NCBI GenBank assembly: GCA_017461625.1
Contig: JAFTXJ010000018.1
Location: 1-34,780, forward strand
Reading direction: 5' to 3'
Source: Clostridia bacterium
Lineage (GTDB): Bacteria > Bacillota > Clostridia > Oscillospirales > Acutalibacteraceae
DNA length: 34,780 bases
Positions 1 to 8,469 of the stretch are shown here, one piece after another (positions within the stretch are counted from its first letter, which is position 1; every line of letters begins with the position of its first letter). Both the position numbers and the translations under genes were made by a program. The notes below the pieces were generated by a model. That model was not told the origin of the DNA. It worked only from the letters and a program-made list of their open reading frames with translations, and made no database searches.

Positions 1-176
1 GAAAACAAAAAATCCGTCACATAGACAGCACAAATAGCGGGAAGACATTTCATCCTCTCGCACAGTTTGCACTGAAACTATGTAACGGCTTAAAGTTTAA
101 GCACTGATTGTCCGTATGTTGCTGACCGAGTATCGGACTATACATTTTCGGTCAGATAATATGTGTTGGCATAAAG
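1..176 (-). ncRNA. Candidate structured RNA or leader ending in an intrinsic terminator
   Basis: Read on the minus strand, this stretch folds into consecutive elements. First comes an 8-bp stem, CTGACCGA with TCGGTCAG, whose loop carries GTCCG that can pair with a downstream CGGAC, giving a possible H-type pseudoknot. A small GCTTAAA/TTTAAGC hairpin follows. Last is a long, nearly continuous hairpin: the 11-bp outer arms lie at 78-88 and 14-24, 9-bp inner arms at 66-74 and 26-34, and apical arms at 53-61 and 37-45. A U-rich run at 12-1 follows the last arm, as in an intrinsic terminator. It could be a small RNA or the attenuating leader of a gene to the left. I do not recognise the family; it does not match 6S, SRP, tmRNA or RNase P RNA as far as I can judge. 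The 5' end is uncertain. Confidence 0.4.
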
Positions 177-248
177 CCAATAAGTAAAAAAATATGTGTT
201 TCAGATTATATTCAGTTGTTGGGTAAATACATTATTTACCAATTTACC

Positions 249-273
249 ATTATACAGAACATTTGTTTGTCAA
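249..273 (-). promoter_or_regulatory. LexA-like box overlapping a possible promoter
   Basis: The plus-strand sequence AGAACATTTGTTTG at 256-269 fits the Gram-positive LexA box pattern (CGAAC, four bases, GTTCG-like). It shares the 11-base core ACATTTGTTTG with the box upstream of lexA in this window. On the minus strand it lies between a TTGACA at 273-268 and a TATAAT at 254-249, so bound LexA would block a promoter firing leftward into the structured RNA. The TTGACA to TATAAT spacing is only 13 bp, shorter than usual, so the exact promoter is uncertain. Confidence 0.4.
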
Positions 274-285
274 GAACTTTCTCAA

Positions 286-321
286 AAAAGAAAAGGTGGT
301 GTCGGTTTTTGCCGACACCAC
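286..321 (-). terminator. Intrinsic terminator of the cobalamin-uptake operon
   Basis: A perfect 10-bp inverted repeat (arms 296-305 and 312-321, GTGGTGTCGG/CCGACACCAC) with a 6-nt loop lies just after the stop codon of the ECF fusion gene. On the minus strand a U-rich run follows it (286-295). Confidence 0.9.
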
Positions 322-343
322 GCTTCATTTATACTGTTAACTT

Positions 344-2986
344 TTACTCAACCAACCCATATTTTACTTTGATACGGTCCATTTTTTCAAGCATTGGTTC
401 GGCAGCGAGCATAATGAATATAATTGTTCCAAAGCCGTGTACCAGGTCCATAGGAAGTCCTGAAATGTAATATGCCATCAAGGCTTTAACTGTTATTGAC
501 TGTGACGAATACATAAACATTGATGCAGGGTTCATTATTCCGCCGTAAATAACAACAGCGGCAAATGCACCGAAAACGGCAAGGGAAACCCGTGTTCTGC
601 GAAGCCATCCTTTTTTGAAAAGAATTCCTGCAAGAAAACCTATAATACCCATTGCAAACATCTGCCATGGAGTCCACGGTCCTTGAGAGAACAGCATATT
701 TGAAAGAAGCATTGTAACGGCTCCTACAAGGAATCCCGCTTCTCCGCCGAAAGCTACACCTGCGATTATTGTAAGTGCAAGAACTGGCTTAAACTGCGGA
801 AGCATAAAAAAAAGGCTTCTGCCTGCTATTCCGATTGCACAAAGCACAGCGATTGTCACAAGCTCTCTTGCCTTAGGCTTTCTACCCTCAAACACGAGAA
901 CAAACGGCAACATACACTCTAAAAGCACAAGCAGTGCGACAATGTTATACTGTCGGTTGTCGAGATAAAAAATCCCTGCAAATATGGTCAGCGGGATAAA
1001 GAGCAATATAGCAACAGATGCCACAATTGTCCGCTTGCTTAAGTTCCGTTTTTCTTTCTGTGTCTGCACTATAAGCGGCGGTTCGCTCCGTCTTCCGATT
1101 ACAATCATAAACACGGTAAGAGCAACAAACAAAATCCCGTAAAGCCATAATTGGTTTTTACCCGCTTCACTTATGCCCGAAGAATTTATAAGTGCTGATA
1201 AATCGGTAATTCCCGTTGCATAGAAAAACACAGCCAATGAAATAAGCCCTGATGCTGCAGCAAGAATTTTACGCCATAGTTTAAGTGGTTCAGGCTTGAA
1301 ATTTACACTTCTCGGGGCAGGCTCAGGCAAAAGTGTTATTTCATCCGCACTTTCTTTTTTCTTAATCTCTCCGCCACAGCAAGCAATGATTTCATCAACC
1401 GTTATCGCATTGGGAATGAGGTGCCTTGCCATACGGTTTGCAGATGTTGTGTAGAAGTTATTACCTGAGAAGAACTCACGGGGAGTGCCTTCTGCGACAA
1501 GATTACCGTCAAAAAACATACCGCATCTGTGTGCATATTCTGCACAGAAGGTCACATCATGGCTGACCATAAGCACGGTTACGCCCTGATTTGTCAGCTT
1601 ACCGATAATATCTGCAAATGTTACCTTGAATTCTGCATCAAAGCCTTTTGTCGGTTCATCGAGAAGAATTATATCGGGTGCGGTAAGAAGAACTTTTGCA
1701 AGTGCAGTTCTTTGCTGTTCACCGCCTGAAATGTCATAAGGGTGTCGGTCAAGAAAGTCAGTCAGCGAGCAAAGACTAACCACACGGGCAACCTGCTCAT
1801 CCTTTTCTTTCTTTGTGATTTTTACATTACTTAGAGCCTCATATAAATCCTCACGCACAGTTCTTTTCACAAAAAGCGCCTGCGGATTCTGCGGTAACAT
1901 TCCAACCTTACCGTTTGCTTTTACATTACCTCGGTAAGCCTTGCGAAGTCCCGAAATCACTTTCAGCGTTGTTGTTTTACCTGCACCGTTACCGCCGAGA
2001 ATTGCATAAAATTCACCCTTGTGCAGAGTGAGAGAAAAGCCTTTTATAACATCGGGCAGGTCTTTTTCGTATCTAAACCATATTTCATCACACTCAAGTG
2101 TTATTTCGTCAGTATATGTATGCGCTTTTTCCCTTTCAAGGGTACGAAGTGCTTTTTCTTTGCTTCTTTCAGTCAGGAACTCACTGCCGTCACGGACTGT
2201 CAGAGGACAAGGAAGATTTGTTTCAACGCCTGCCCACACTCTCATCGCTGTCGGCATAGCAAGGAACATTCCGTTGTCCTTATCACGAAGATGAAGTCCC
2301 ACTTTTTCGGGAGAATCATCACTGATAATTTCACCTTTCTCCATAACAATAACTCTTGTTGCAAATGGAAAAGCTTCTTCAAGTCTGTGTTCGGTAAGAA
2401 TAACCGTTATACCGAGCTCACGGTTGATTTTGCCGAGAAGAGCGAGGAAATCAGAAGCGGCAATAGGGTCAAGCTGTGCTGTAGGTTCATCAAGTACAAG
2501 TATCTTCGGATTCATACACATAACCGAAGCAAGGCTGAGAAGCTGTTTCTGACCTCCTGAAAGCTCGGTTACATTCTTATAGAACCAATTTTCAATACCG
2601 AAGAATGCTGCAACCTCTGCCACACGTCGGCGGATAGTCGGTGTATCAAGCCCGAGGCTTTCAAGTCCGAAAGCAAGCTCGTGCCATACCTTATCGGTTA
2701 CCACCTGATTTTCGGGAGACTGAAGCACAAAGCCTATTTCCTGCGCCTGTATTCTCTCGTCAACCTCATTAAGTGCTTTGCCGTTAAACAGAATTTCACC
2801 GTCGAGCACACCGTGAGGTGTAAGGCAGGTTTTGAGGTGACGCAAAAGTGTTGATTTGCCGCAGCCTGACGGACCGCAGAGAATCAGAAATTCACCCTGT
2901 GATACATCGAAGGAGATATTACGAAGAGCTTTGTTTTCCTGCTCGGGATATGCGAAGCTTACATTTCTGAAACTGAAGTTTTCCAT
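344..2986 (-). CDS. ECF transporter: two ATPase domains fused to a membrane S component (probable corrinoid uptake)
   Basis: This 880-residue protein carries the energising and substrate-binding parts of an energy-coupling-factor vitamin importer on one chain. The first ABC domain has Walker A GPSGCGKST (38-46), signature LSGGQ (142-146) and Walker B LVLDEP (163-168). The second has GGNGAGKTT (331-339), ISGGEQQ (419-425) and LLDEP (441-445). Hydrophobic helices start near 575; about 700-865 resembles an S component, with a conserved-looking GEAGFLVGAVTMLLSNM stretch (748-764). The ATG at 2986 is preceded by AAGGAGG, and upstream methionine codons lack such a site. It overlaps the ecfT gene by 28 bp and is last in a cobalamin-riboswitch operon, so B12 or a related corrinoid is the inferred substrate (CbrT-like role). 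Fusion of EcfA1, EcfA2 and an S-like domain is unusual. Which helices bind substrate is not resolved. Confidence 0.85.
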   Translation of the reverse strand: MENFSFRNVSFAYPEQENKALRNISFDVSQGEFLILCGPSGCGKSTLLRHLKTCLTPHGVLDGEILFNGKALNEVDERIQAQEIGFVLQSPENQVVTDKVWHELAFGLESLGLDTPTIRRRVAEVAAFFGIENWFYKNVTELSGGQKQLLSLASVMCMNPKILVLDEPTAQLDPIAASDFLALLGKINRELGITVILTEHRLEEAFPFATRVIVMEKGEIISDDSPEKVGLHLRDKDNGMFLAMPTAMRVWAGVETNLPCPLTVRDGSEFLTERSKEKALRTLEREKAHTYTDEITLECDEIWFRYEKDLPDVIKGFSLTLHKGEFYAILGGNGAGKTTTLKVISGLRKAYRGNVKANGKVGMLPQNPQALFVKRTVREDLYEALSNVKITKKEKDEQVARVVSLCSLTDFLDRHPYDISGGEQQRTALAKVLLTAPDIILLDEPTKGFDAEFKVTFADIIGKLTNQGVTVLMVSHDVTFCAEYAHRCGMFFDGNLVAEGTPREFFSGNNFYTTSANRMARHLIPNAITVDEIIACCGGEIKKKESADEITLLPEPAPRSVNFKPEPLKLWRKILAAASGLISLAVFFYATGITDLSALINSSGISEAGKNQLWLYGILFVALTVFMIVIGRRSEPPLIVQTQKEKRNLSKRTIVASVAILLFIPLTIFAGIFYLDNRQYNIVALLVLLECMLPFVLVFEGRKPKARELVTIAVLCAIGIAGRSLFFMLPQFKPVLALTIIAGVAFGGEAGFLVGAVTMLLSNMLFSQGPWTPWQMFAMGIIGFLAGILFKKGWLRRTRVSLAVFGAFAAVVIYGGIMNPASMFMYSSQSITVKALMAYYISGLPMDLVHGFGTIIFIMLAAEPMLEKMDRIKVKYGLVE

Positions 2987-3849
2987 TTTCTCTCCTCCTT
3001 GTAGTTTAATATCACGGGTGTAATGCAAAGTGCGGAATATACACAATAGAAAGGTATTGTTGTCATATCAAATGCAGCATAACGAATATCCGGGAAATAT
3101 CTGAAGCCGAAAGCGTTAAGCAAAGTCCCCTCAATGATAAACAATCCACAGAAAGAAAGCCATATAAGAGCGTATTTGTCTCTTTCTTCAAATCGATAAA
3201 TTGAAAAAGCAGTTCTGCCTTTTAGTCCGTATCCGCGGCTTTTCATACTGTCAGCAGTTTCAATGGCATTTTCAAGCGACCATGTTATCATAATTGAAAA
3301 TATGTGAATTGCCGTCTTTGTCCTTTCGAAAAGGCTTCCGTTCGACACATCTCTGCCGATGCTTCTTTGCGCTTCAGTGACAGTCTGCATCTGCGATTTG
3401 AATTTAGGAACAAATCTTAAAGACATACTCAGCACAAGTGACAAAGCAGGAATAACCTTGCCGAAAAGATAGATAAACTTGTCCGTTGTCATCAACCTGT
3501 TAAAGGACGAAAACCACATCAGCGTTGTAATTATCATCACGCCTGCAGAAAATCCGTACAGAATGCTCTCCAAGGTAAGTGGATTGCCATTCGGAAAATA
3601 CAGCAGAGTTGTTGCACCCTCGTGATTGAATGCAGGGTTGATAAATGCAGTCAGAAGCACCGTCGGCAGACAGTATTTCAAGAGAAATATCACGCTTTTC
3701 TTCCCATTTATACTTACTGCATAAATAACAGCACACACGAGAGAAATCCCTTGTGCCAACGGGTGTGTCAGCACAAGAGAAAAGCTTATCGTAAATCCAA
3801 AATATATTAAATTTATAAAAGGATGATATTCTAAAAATGAATCTCTCAT
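2959..3849 (-). CDS. ecfT: ECF transporter transmembrane coupling subunit EcfT (CbiQ family)
   Basis: This roughly 296-residue integral membrane protein has several hydrophobic helices and the EcfT coupling-helix signature with an x-R-G motif (MKSRGYG, around residue 204). EcfT subunits connect the two ATPases to the substrate-binding S component and transmit ATP-driven motion. Here the ATPase and S parts are fused in the next gene, so this protein completes the transporter. I chose the ATG at 3849; a TTG at 3861 would add four residues and overlap the preceding lipoprotein gene, but sits almost on top of the GAAGGAA ribosome-binding sequence. The 3' end overlaps the fusion gene's start, suggesting translational coupling. 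Confidence 0.85.
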   Translation of the reverse strand: MRDSFLEYHPFINLIYFGFTISFSLVLTHPLAQGISLVCAVIYAVSINGKKSVIFLLKYCLPTVLLTAFINPAFNHEGATTLLYFPNGNPLTLESILYGFSAGVMIITTLMWFSSFNRLMTTDKFIYLFGKVIPALSLVLSMSLRFVPKFKSQMQTVTEAQRSIGRDVSNGSLFERTKTAIHIFSIMITWSLENAIETADSMKSRGYGLKGRTAFSIYRFEERDKYALIWLSFCGLFIIEGTLLNAFGFRYFPDIRYAAFDMTTIPFYCVYSALCITPVILNYKEERKWKTSVSEM

Positions 3850-3854
3850 AAATT

Positions 3855-4973
3855 TTACCAAGTTCCTTCACGACCGACATCGTTACCGAGGTCACATGTA
3901 TAACGCCATTCCACTTTTTCGCCGTCTGCAAGCTGATAACGGGAGCAACCATAATTGGGATACCATCCGTTAACACGGTACATCCATCCTGAAAGCTCAC
4001 CGCAGTCAAATTCATAAAGATTGTTTATGCCTTCGATATAGGCACTGTTATAAACAGGTGTCCATGAGGATTCCATATGTATGTTATTTTCCTTACAAAC
4101 ACGCTGAAGCACATCGTAGACCGATTCACCTTCATAGAATGCCACCTTTGTGGGCGGTAAAATAACACCGTCTGAAGGTACCAGATGACGTTTATCAGGA
4201 TCGAGGTCAGAAAGGTTATTCAGGATTGTTGAACATTCAATGGAAAAGATGCAGGTATATGTCTTTTTGTTGTTGATTTCCTGATTTTCAGGCTCAACAG
4301 GCATAGGCTTCCCTTCGGGTACAGGGTCAGTGTCATACTTATCCTTTCCTGTTGCAGTACCGTCAGAATAAACTCTGTCATCAGAGTTCTGCACACCTGA
4401 AAGATATTTGTCTTTTTCGCTTGAAACAGAATCATTTTCTGTCGGATTTGTATTTTCTGCAGTGGTGTCTTCTGTATATTTTGTTTCATCGGGTAAAATT
4501 TCAATTTCACGAATAATCTTGTTTACAGATATATTCAGAATACTTGTTTTACTTCCTGTTACAGAAACAGAATAAACACCCTTGCCGCCGTTAAAAGCGG
4601 TTGCACTGTCTGCTGACCATTTTTCTTTGATATGAATGGAAAGTAAGGCGGGAAAGCCCAAATCCTTCGTTTCGGTAAAATTGACCTTTATGCCTTTATC
4701 TGATTTGTTCAGGACAACGGATAAATTTACATCCTTTGTTTCATTGATGTCACTGCCGAAAACAGTCCATTCGTATTTAATATCATTTGATGAACCTGTG
4801 AATGTGGCGATAGCGTTTTCGTTTTTGACTTTATCTAAAACACTTTTCTCAACAATACCGTTTTCCGGAATAGCTATGGGTTCATTAAGGTTAACCTGTG
4901 TGAAATTACCACTGCAGGCTGTAGTTGTCATAAGAAGCACGAAGGCTAATATTAAACATATTATTCTTTTCAT
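3855..4973 (-). CDS. Lipoprotein with C-terminal DUF4430 / transcobalamin-like C domain
   Basis: The 372-residue product begins with a lipoprotein signal ending at Cys20 (TTTAC). A beta-rich segment (about 30-155) and a Thr/Ser/Asp-rich linker (about 160-238) follow. Residues 239-372 form a DUF4430-type domain with the hallmark SGWMYRVNGWYPNYG (328-342) and a YxLxDGExVEW-like end. DUF4430 (Pfam Transcobalamin-like_C) is related to the beta domain of intrinsic factor and transcobalamin, which closes over cobalamin. It is probably the membrane-tethered corrinoid-binding protein of this importer. It starts 1 nt after the preceding stop codon with GGAG as ribosome-binding site, and is followed by ecfT. 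Ligand binding is inferred from family and riboswitch, not shown. Confidence 0.85.
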   Translation of the reverse strand: MKRIICLILAFVLLMTTTACSGNFTQVNLNEPIAIPENGIVEKSVLDKVKNENAIATFTGSSNDIKYEWTVFGSDINETKDVNLSVVLNKSDKGIKVNFTETKDLGFPALLSIHIKEKWSADSATAFNGGKGVYSVSVTGSKTSILNISVNKIIREIEILPDETKYTEDTTAENTNPTENDSVSSEKDKYLSGVQNSDDRVYSDGTATGKDKYDTDPVPEGKPMPVEPENQEINNKKTYTCIFSIECSTILNNLSDLDPDKRHLVPSDGVILPPTKVAFYEGESVYDVLQRVCKENNIHMESSWTPVYNSAYIEGINNLYEFDCGELSGWMYRVNGWYPNYGCSRYQLADGEKVEWRYTCDLGNDVGREGTW

Positions 4974-4974
4974 T

Positions 4975-5601
4975 TTAATCTCCTATAACAATTTTGCCGT
5001 TTCTGACATTAAGTGTACCGGTTGTCATTGCCAGACTTTGTGTTTCGTCTGATGCCGCAAAAACAGCATCTTCGAAAACAAGGTCACATACATCGCCTTT
5101 GCGAAGACTTCCTCTGAAACGGAATTTCAGGCGAAGCACAACATTGTCGTCCTTTGCAAGCAAGTCTTTGTCAAACGCATTCTTTCCGCCTGTTGTGTCA
5201 AGGTACATAATGTTGATTTTACCCGTTTTGTTGCATTGAGTCGGGTTACAGCTCCAGTCCGGTAGTCTTTGTTCAATCTCTTCACCGTCATTACGGATAA
5301 AAACGTTACCTTCTTCTATACCTATAAACTCAAGCTTTGACGGGTCAAATACAATGCTCATACTTGCAGCCGGATATTTAGCTTCACCGAATGATGATAT
5401 TGTCACGTCGAGGGTGATTTCATCTGTTTCGGAAAGGCTGATTTTCTGCGGAGTTTCTATTGTAAGTGTATGTTTGCCGAACGGGTTTTCACCGCAGAAT
5501 GAAAAAAGGAGAAACAGTATCAACAAAAGCAGTAAAACGCCGATTGAGATACCAATTTTTATTCTCTTTTTTGTTTTCGGTTCCAATTTGCTTTTACTCA
5601 T
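4975..5601 (-). CDS. Membrane-anchored cohesin-like domain protein
   Basis: This is a 208-residue protein with a Lys/Arg-rich N-terminus, one transmembrane helix (about 15-35) and an extracellular beta-sandwich (about 42-206). The sandwich has cohesin-like features: a LTIETPQKISL opening strand, LDVTI, SMSIVFDPSKLEFIGI, then LRLKFRF and LVFEDAVF strands. Cohesins bind dockerins, and the gene just upstream encodes a secreted protein ending in a dockerin. The simplest reading is a surface anchor that retains the dockerin protein next to the importer. The ATG at 5601 is preferred over 5607 because AGGAG lies 7 nt upstream of it but only 1 nt upstream of the other. The cohesin call is by pattern only. 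Confidence 0.7.
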   Translation of the reverse strand: MSKSKLEPKTKKRIKIGISIGVLLLLLILFLLFSFCGENPFGKHTLTIETPQKISLSETDEITLDVTISSFGEAKYPAASMSIVFDPSKLEFIGIEEGNVFIRNDGEEIEQRLPDWSCNPTQCNKTGKINIMYLDTTGGKNAFDKDLLAKDDNVVLRLKFRFRGSLRKGDVCDLVFEDAVFAASDETQSLAMTTGTLNVRNGKIVIGD

Positions 5602-5616
5602 ATTCATTCTCCTAAG

Positions 5617-5643
5617 AGGGGTGGGCGTGTCAGTCCCACCCCT
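5617..5643 (-). promoter_or_regulatory. GC-rich intercistronic hairpin
   Basis: A perfect 9-bp inverted repeat (AGGGGTGGG at 5617-5625, CCCACCCCT at 5635-5643) with a 9-nt loop sits between the stop codon of the secreted dockerin protein and the start of the cohesin-like gene. No U-run follows on the minus strand, so it is more likely an mRNA-stability or processing element than a full terminator. It could lower expression of the downstream genes relative to the secreted protein. Confidence 0.6.
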
Positions 5644-5653
5644 TAATAATCAG

Positions 5654-8434
5654 TTAGTTATTAGCTGTAATAGTTGCTGCCTTTGTAACAACGATGTATT
5701 CACTGCCGTCTACAAACGCTTCAACGATACCGAGAGCATCAAATGTATTGATTCTGCTGTCACTGTTCACATTGAGGGCGAGAATCTTGTCATCTGACGG
5801 TGCATCTGTTTTACGAAGCCAGGAATCAACTGCACCGAGTGCATCCTGTGCATTGATTACTCCGTCACCGTTTGCATCGCCGAATATGATTTCATCAGCG
5901 TTGTCATCAGAGAGAACAAAATTCTGCTTATCAACGAACTTCGCCATATCAATTGAAGAATCAACAAGTGCAACGTAAGTTGAAATACCTGTTTTATCAG
6001 AAATTTCTGTGCTGTACTTGAATTCATAACCGTTGATGCCGTCGTTGTAGTTGAGCTTTGCACCGGCCTTTGCACCGACAACTGCTACTGCAACGGCCAT
6101 TTTCTCCGAGGGGATAAGGTCAACATTATCACCAACATAGAGACACATTGCACTATAAGAAACACCTGTTACAACATTTACCGTACCGCTTGCATCCGTA
6201 ATGTCAACGATAATCATAGAGTTTTCATCCGAAGAATCTGAATTGAGTTTAACGGACATTCCGCTGATGTTAAAGCCAAGCTTGTCGCCTGCAGTTACGG
6301 AATCGACACGGAAAGTAATTGTGAAAAGAAGTGCCGGGAAGGTGGTTCCGCTTACTGTGATATCGCTATGGTTGTTAGCGTCAAAGTAAACTGCACGGAG
6401 CTTACCTGTGCTTTCTTCAACATTGTAATTTACCGTTCCGCCCGAAAGACGGCTTTCGGCTGTAACTGCCGTAACTGTAAGACCTTCGGGAACATTCATA
6501 ATAAAATCAATAAGCTTGTAGCCTGCGTTGTTATCCCACTGGTCAATGCTGATTGTTGCGTTGAAAGTTTTGCCGACCTCATCGGATATTTCAGCAGGAA
6601 GCCCGAGAGTTGCTGTCATCTTACCTGGAACGATTTCAACATTTTCATCAAATGCAACATCAGACATATCAAAAAGATTTGTTTTGTTATTTATAAAACG
6701 CTTGTAGGCAACAAGAGCGTAGCAAGATTGGTCAGTAGCCATACCGTTTGCATCTGCGCCTGCAATATGTTCAAACTGCGCCTTATCTTCAAGATAATGG
6801 AGAAGCAGTCCGTCAACAACAGATTTTCCGTTCTTTACAAAACGGCTGTCGGTATCAGGATTGATGCCCCATGTTGTGCAGGCAACGATTACCCATGCAC
6901 AGCTTTCAGAGCATTCACTTCCGCCCGATGCAAATGTACCGTTTTCGTGCTGTATTTCAGAAAGACAATCAAATGCTTTTTCACAAGCTTCAGCTACAGC
7001 TGTCTGATTGCGATAGGGATACAAAGCCTGAAGCGCCATACCCGTAACATCAGGGTCAGATGCGTAAGTCTTGTTTGCCTGTAATGCCCAACCGCCATCA
7101 TCATGCTGAAGTGAGAGGATGGAATCAATACACTGCTGACGGATGGTTTCATCGCTTGTTTCATAGTTGCCCGAATCCAACGCGATAAGTGCCCATATCG
7201 TACCGTTAAGACCCTGCTTTTTAACCCAATCAAAACCGTTCAGGCTGTATGCTTCAACAAGATTCCAATCACCAACAGCAGTTGCATCCTTACCGATAGA
7301 TGAAAGTGCAACAATCAAACGGGAATTTTCTGTTGATTTATTTGTGTGGAGTGCACCGTTCATATTAACCGATGAAGCTGTTTCATTTACTGTTGAAACA
7401 ATACGGTTGTAGTAATCATTAAAATAAGTGCTGTTCTTTTCAAAATATTCACCGCGTGCCAGACTCAACACTGTCCATTCACCTGCGTCAGTACCGAAAG
7501 CAGGTTCTTGTACTGTATCAGCAAGCTGTGCCATTGTAGCATTAAGCACAGCGCTTACATCCTGAGGCTCACGGGGAGCATCCGCCGATGTAACTGTTAC
7601 CTCTGCATAGCCGGGAGCAGAAACGATTGAATCGGGATATTCGTTACCATAACCTCCGTCAACCCAAAGATACCATTTTCCTGCAGATGGGAAAGTGATA
7701 GATGCACATCCGCTGTCATCTGTTGTTACACTTCCCGTTTCATTATAGAGTGCTTTACCGTAATGTACTTCATAATCAGGTATTTCAAAGAAAACGGAAT
7801 TGTATTCATAATCCTTTGTGCCTTTAATAAGCTTGATGTCGCAAGCTTTGGCTGTTTCTGTGGTGTAAGAATGTGTTACATCACCGTTTGCATCAGCAAA
7901 ATAATGAAAACCGTAAGCCGAGTCCTGATAGAAATCCCAGCTTGTAAAGCCTGCAAGGTCAATAAAGTCGCCTGCTTCAAGAACAATCTGGTCAGAAGTT
8001 GCACCCCATCCTCCGCTTGCAAGAGGATACTGACCGTTCAGATAATAGTTGAGGTTTTCGTCTCTGCCGAAAAGACCGCCTGCAAAATATGAGCTACCGG
8101 GACTACCTGTAAAAGTTACCTCGCTCCAATCACCGCCGTAAAGCTCTTCGTGAGCGAAGATAATAAGCTGTAAAGCGGTAATATCATATTCTCCGTCACC
8201 GTCTTCGTCATAAAGATATTCTGAAAGACCGTATTCATTCAAATCAACAGATTTAAGTGTTTCAAAGGATACGGGAATATAAGCAATAGGTGTACCGCTT
8301 TGGTCGTTGGTATATTTATCATCATAGCTTACAGAGATATAAACATATTCGCTTTCTGATGCAACAGACATAAGTGGTGTTGCTGTTAGCAGCATTGCGA
8401 TGGCGAGAATAACGCTTAAAATTCGCTTTTTCAT
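5654..8434 (-). CDS. Secreted intrinsic-factor-like protein with cohesin-like and dockerin domains
   Basis: The 926-residue product starts with a signal peptide (about 1-27). Residues 28-200 resemble a DUF4430-like beta domain (ALQLIIFAHEEL, YYLNGQYP, then LEAGDFIDL). Residues about 300-585 form an alpha/alpha barrel related to prenyltransferase/intrinsic-factor repeats (LQHDDGGWAL, DVTGMALQALYPY, then CYALVAYKRF). About 604-756 is cohesin-like. Residues 851-912 are a dockerin with two Ca-binding loops (D853/N855/D857/D864 and N888/N890/D892/D899). Together the barrel and beta domains recall the two halves of mammalian intrinsic factor. It is the second gene behind a cobalamin riboswitch, supporting a role in corrinoid capture at the surface. 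The ATG at 8434 has AAGGAG upstream; in-frame codons further upstream would place the signal peptide internally. Confidence 0.85.
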   Translation of the reverse strand: MKKRILSVILAIAMLLTATPLMSVASESEYVYISVSYDDKYTNDQSGTPIAYIPVSFETLKSVDLNEYGLSEYLYDEDGDGEYDITALQLIIFAHEELYGGDWSEVTFTGSPGSSYFAGGLFGRDENLNYYLNGQYPLASGGWGATSDQIVLEAGDFIDLAGFTSWDFYQDSAYGFHYFADANGDVTHSYTTETAKACDIKLIKGTKDYEYNSVFFEIPDYEVHYGKALYNETGSVTTDDSGCASITFPSAGKWYLWVDGGYGNEYPDSIVSAPGYAEVTVTSADAPREPQDVSAVLNATMAQLADTVQEPAFGTDAGEWTVLSLARGEYFEKNSTYFNDYYNRIVSTVNETASSVNMNGALHTNKSTENSRLIVALSSIGKDATAVGDWNLVEAYSLNGFDWVKKQGLNGTIWALIALDSGNYETSDETIRQQCIDSILSLQHDDGGWALQANKTYASDPDVTGMALQALYPYRNQTAVAEACEKAFDCLSEIQHENGTFASGGSECSESCAWVIVACTTWGINPDTDSRFVKNGKSVVDGLLLHYLEDKAQFEHIAGADANGMATDQSCYALVAYKRFINNKTNLFDMSDVAFDENVEIVPGKMTATLGLPAEISDEVGKTFNATISIDQWDNNAGYKLIDFIMNVPEGLTVTAVTAESRLSGGTVNYNVEESTGKLRAVYFDANNHSDITVSGTTFPALLFTITFRVDSVTAGDKLGFNISGMSVKLNSDSSDENSMIIVDITDASGTVNVVTGVSYSAMCLYVGDNVDLIPSEKMAVAVAVVGAKAGAKLNYNDGINGYEFKYSTEISDKTGISTYVALVDSSIDMAKFVDKQNFVLSDDNADEIIFGDANGDGVINAQDALGAVDSWLRKTDAPSDDKILALNVNSDSRINTFDALGIVEAFVDGSEYIVVTKAATITANN

Positions 8435-8469
8435 TATTGAATCTCCTTTTTGATATTTTTCTTTTTGTT

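Noticed and set aside
1-48. Short minus-strand reading frame starting ATG AAA TGT at 48 and open to the left edge
   Set aside because: It lies inside the long hairpin and the U-run of the predicted terminator, so translation is unlikely; only 15 codons are visible.
2021-2560. Plus-strand reading frame opposite the ECF ATPase domains
   Set aside because: The other strand encodes intact Walker and signature motifs; this frame has no recognisable features.
6368-7084. Plus-strand reading frame opposite the dockerin protein gene
   Set aside because: It is antisense to a well-supported domain-rich coding region, with no start signal or recognisable product.
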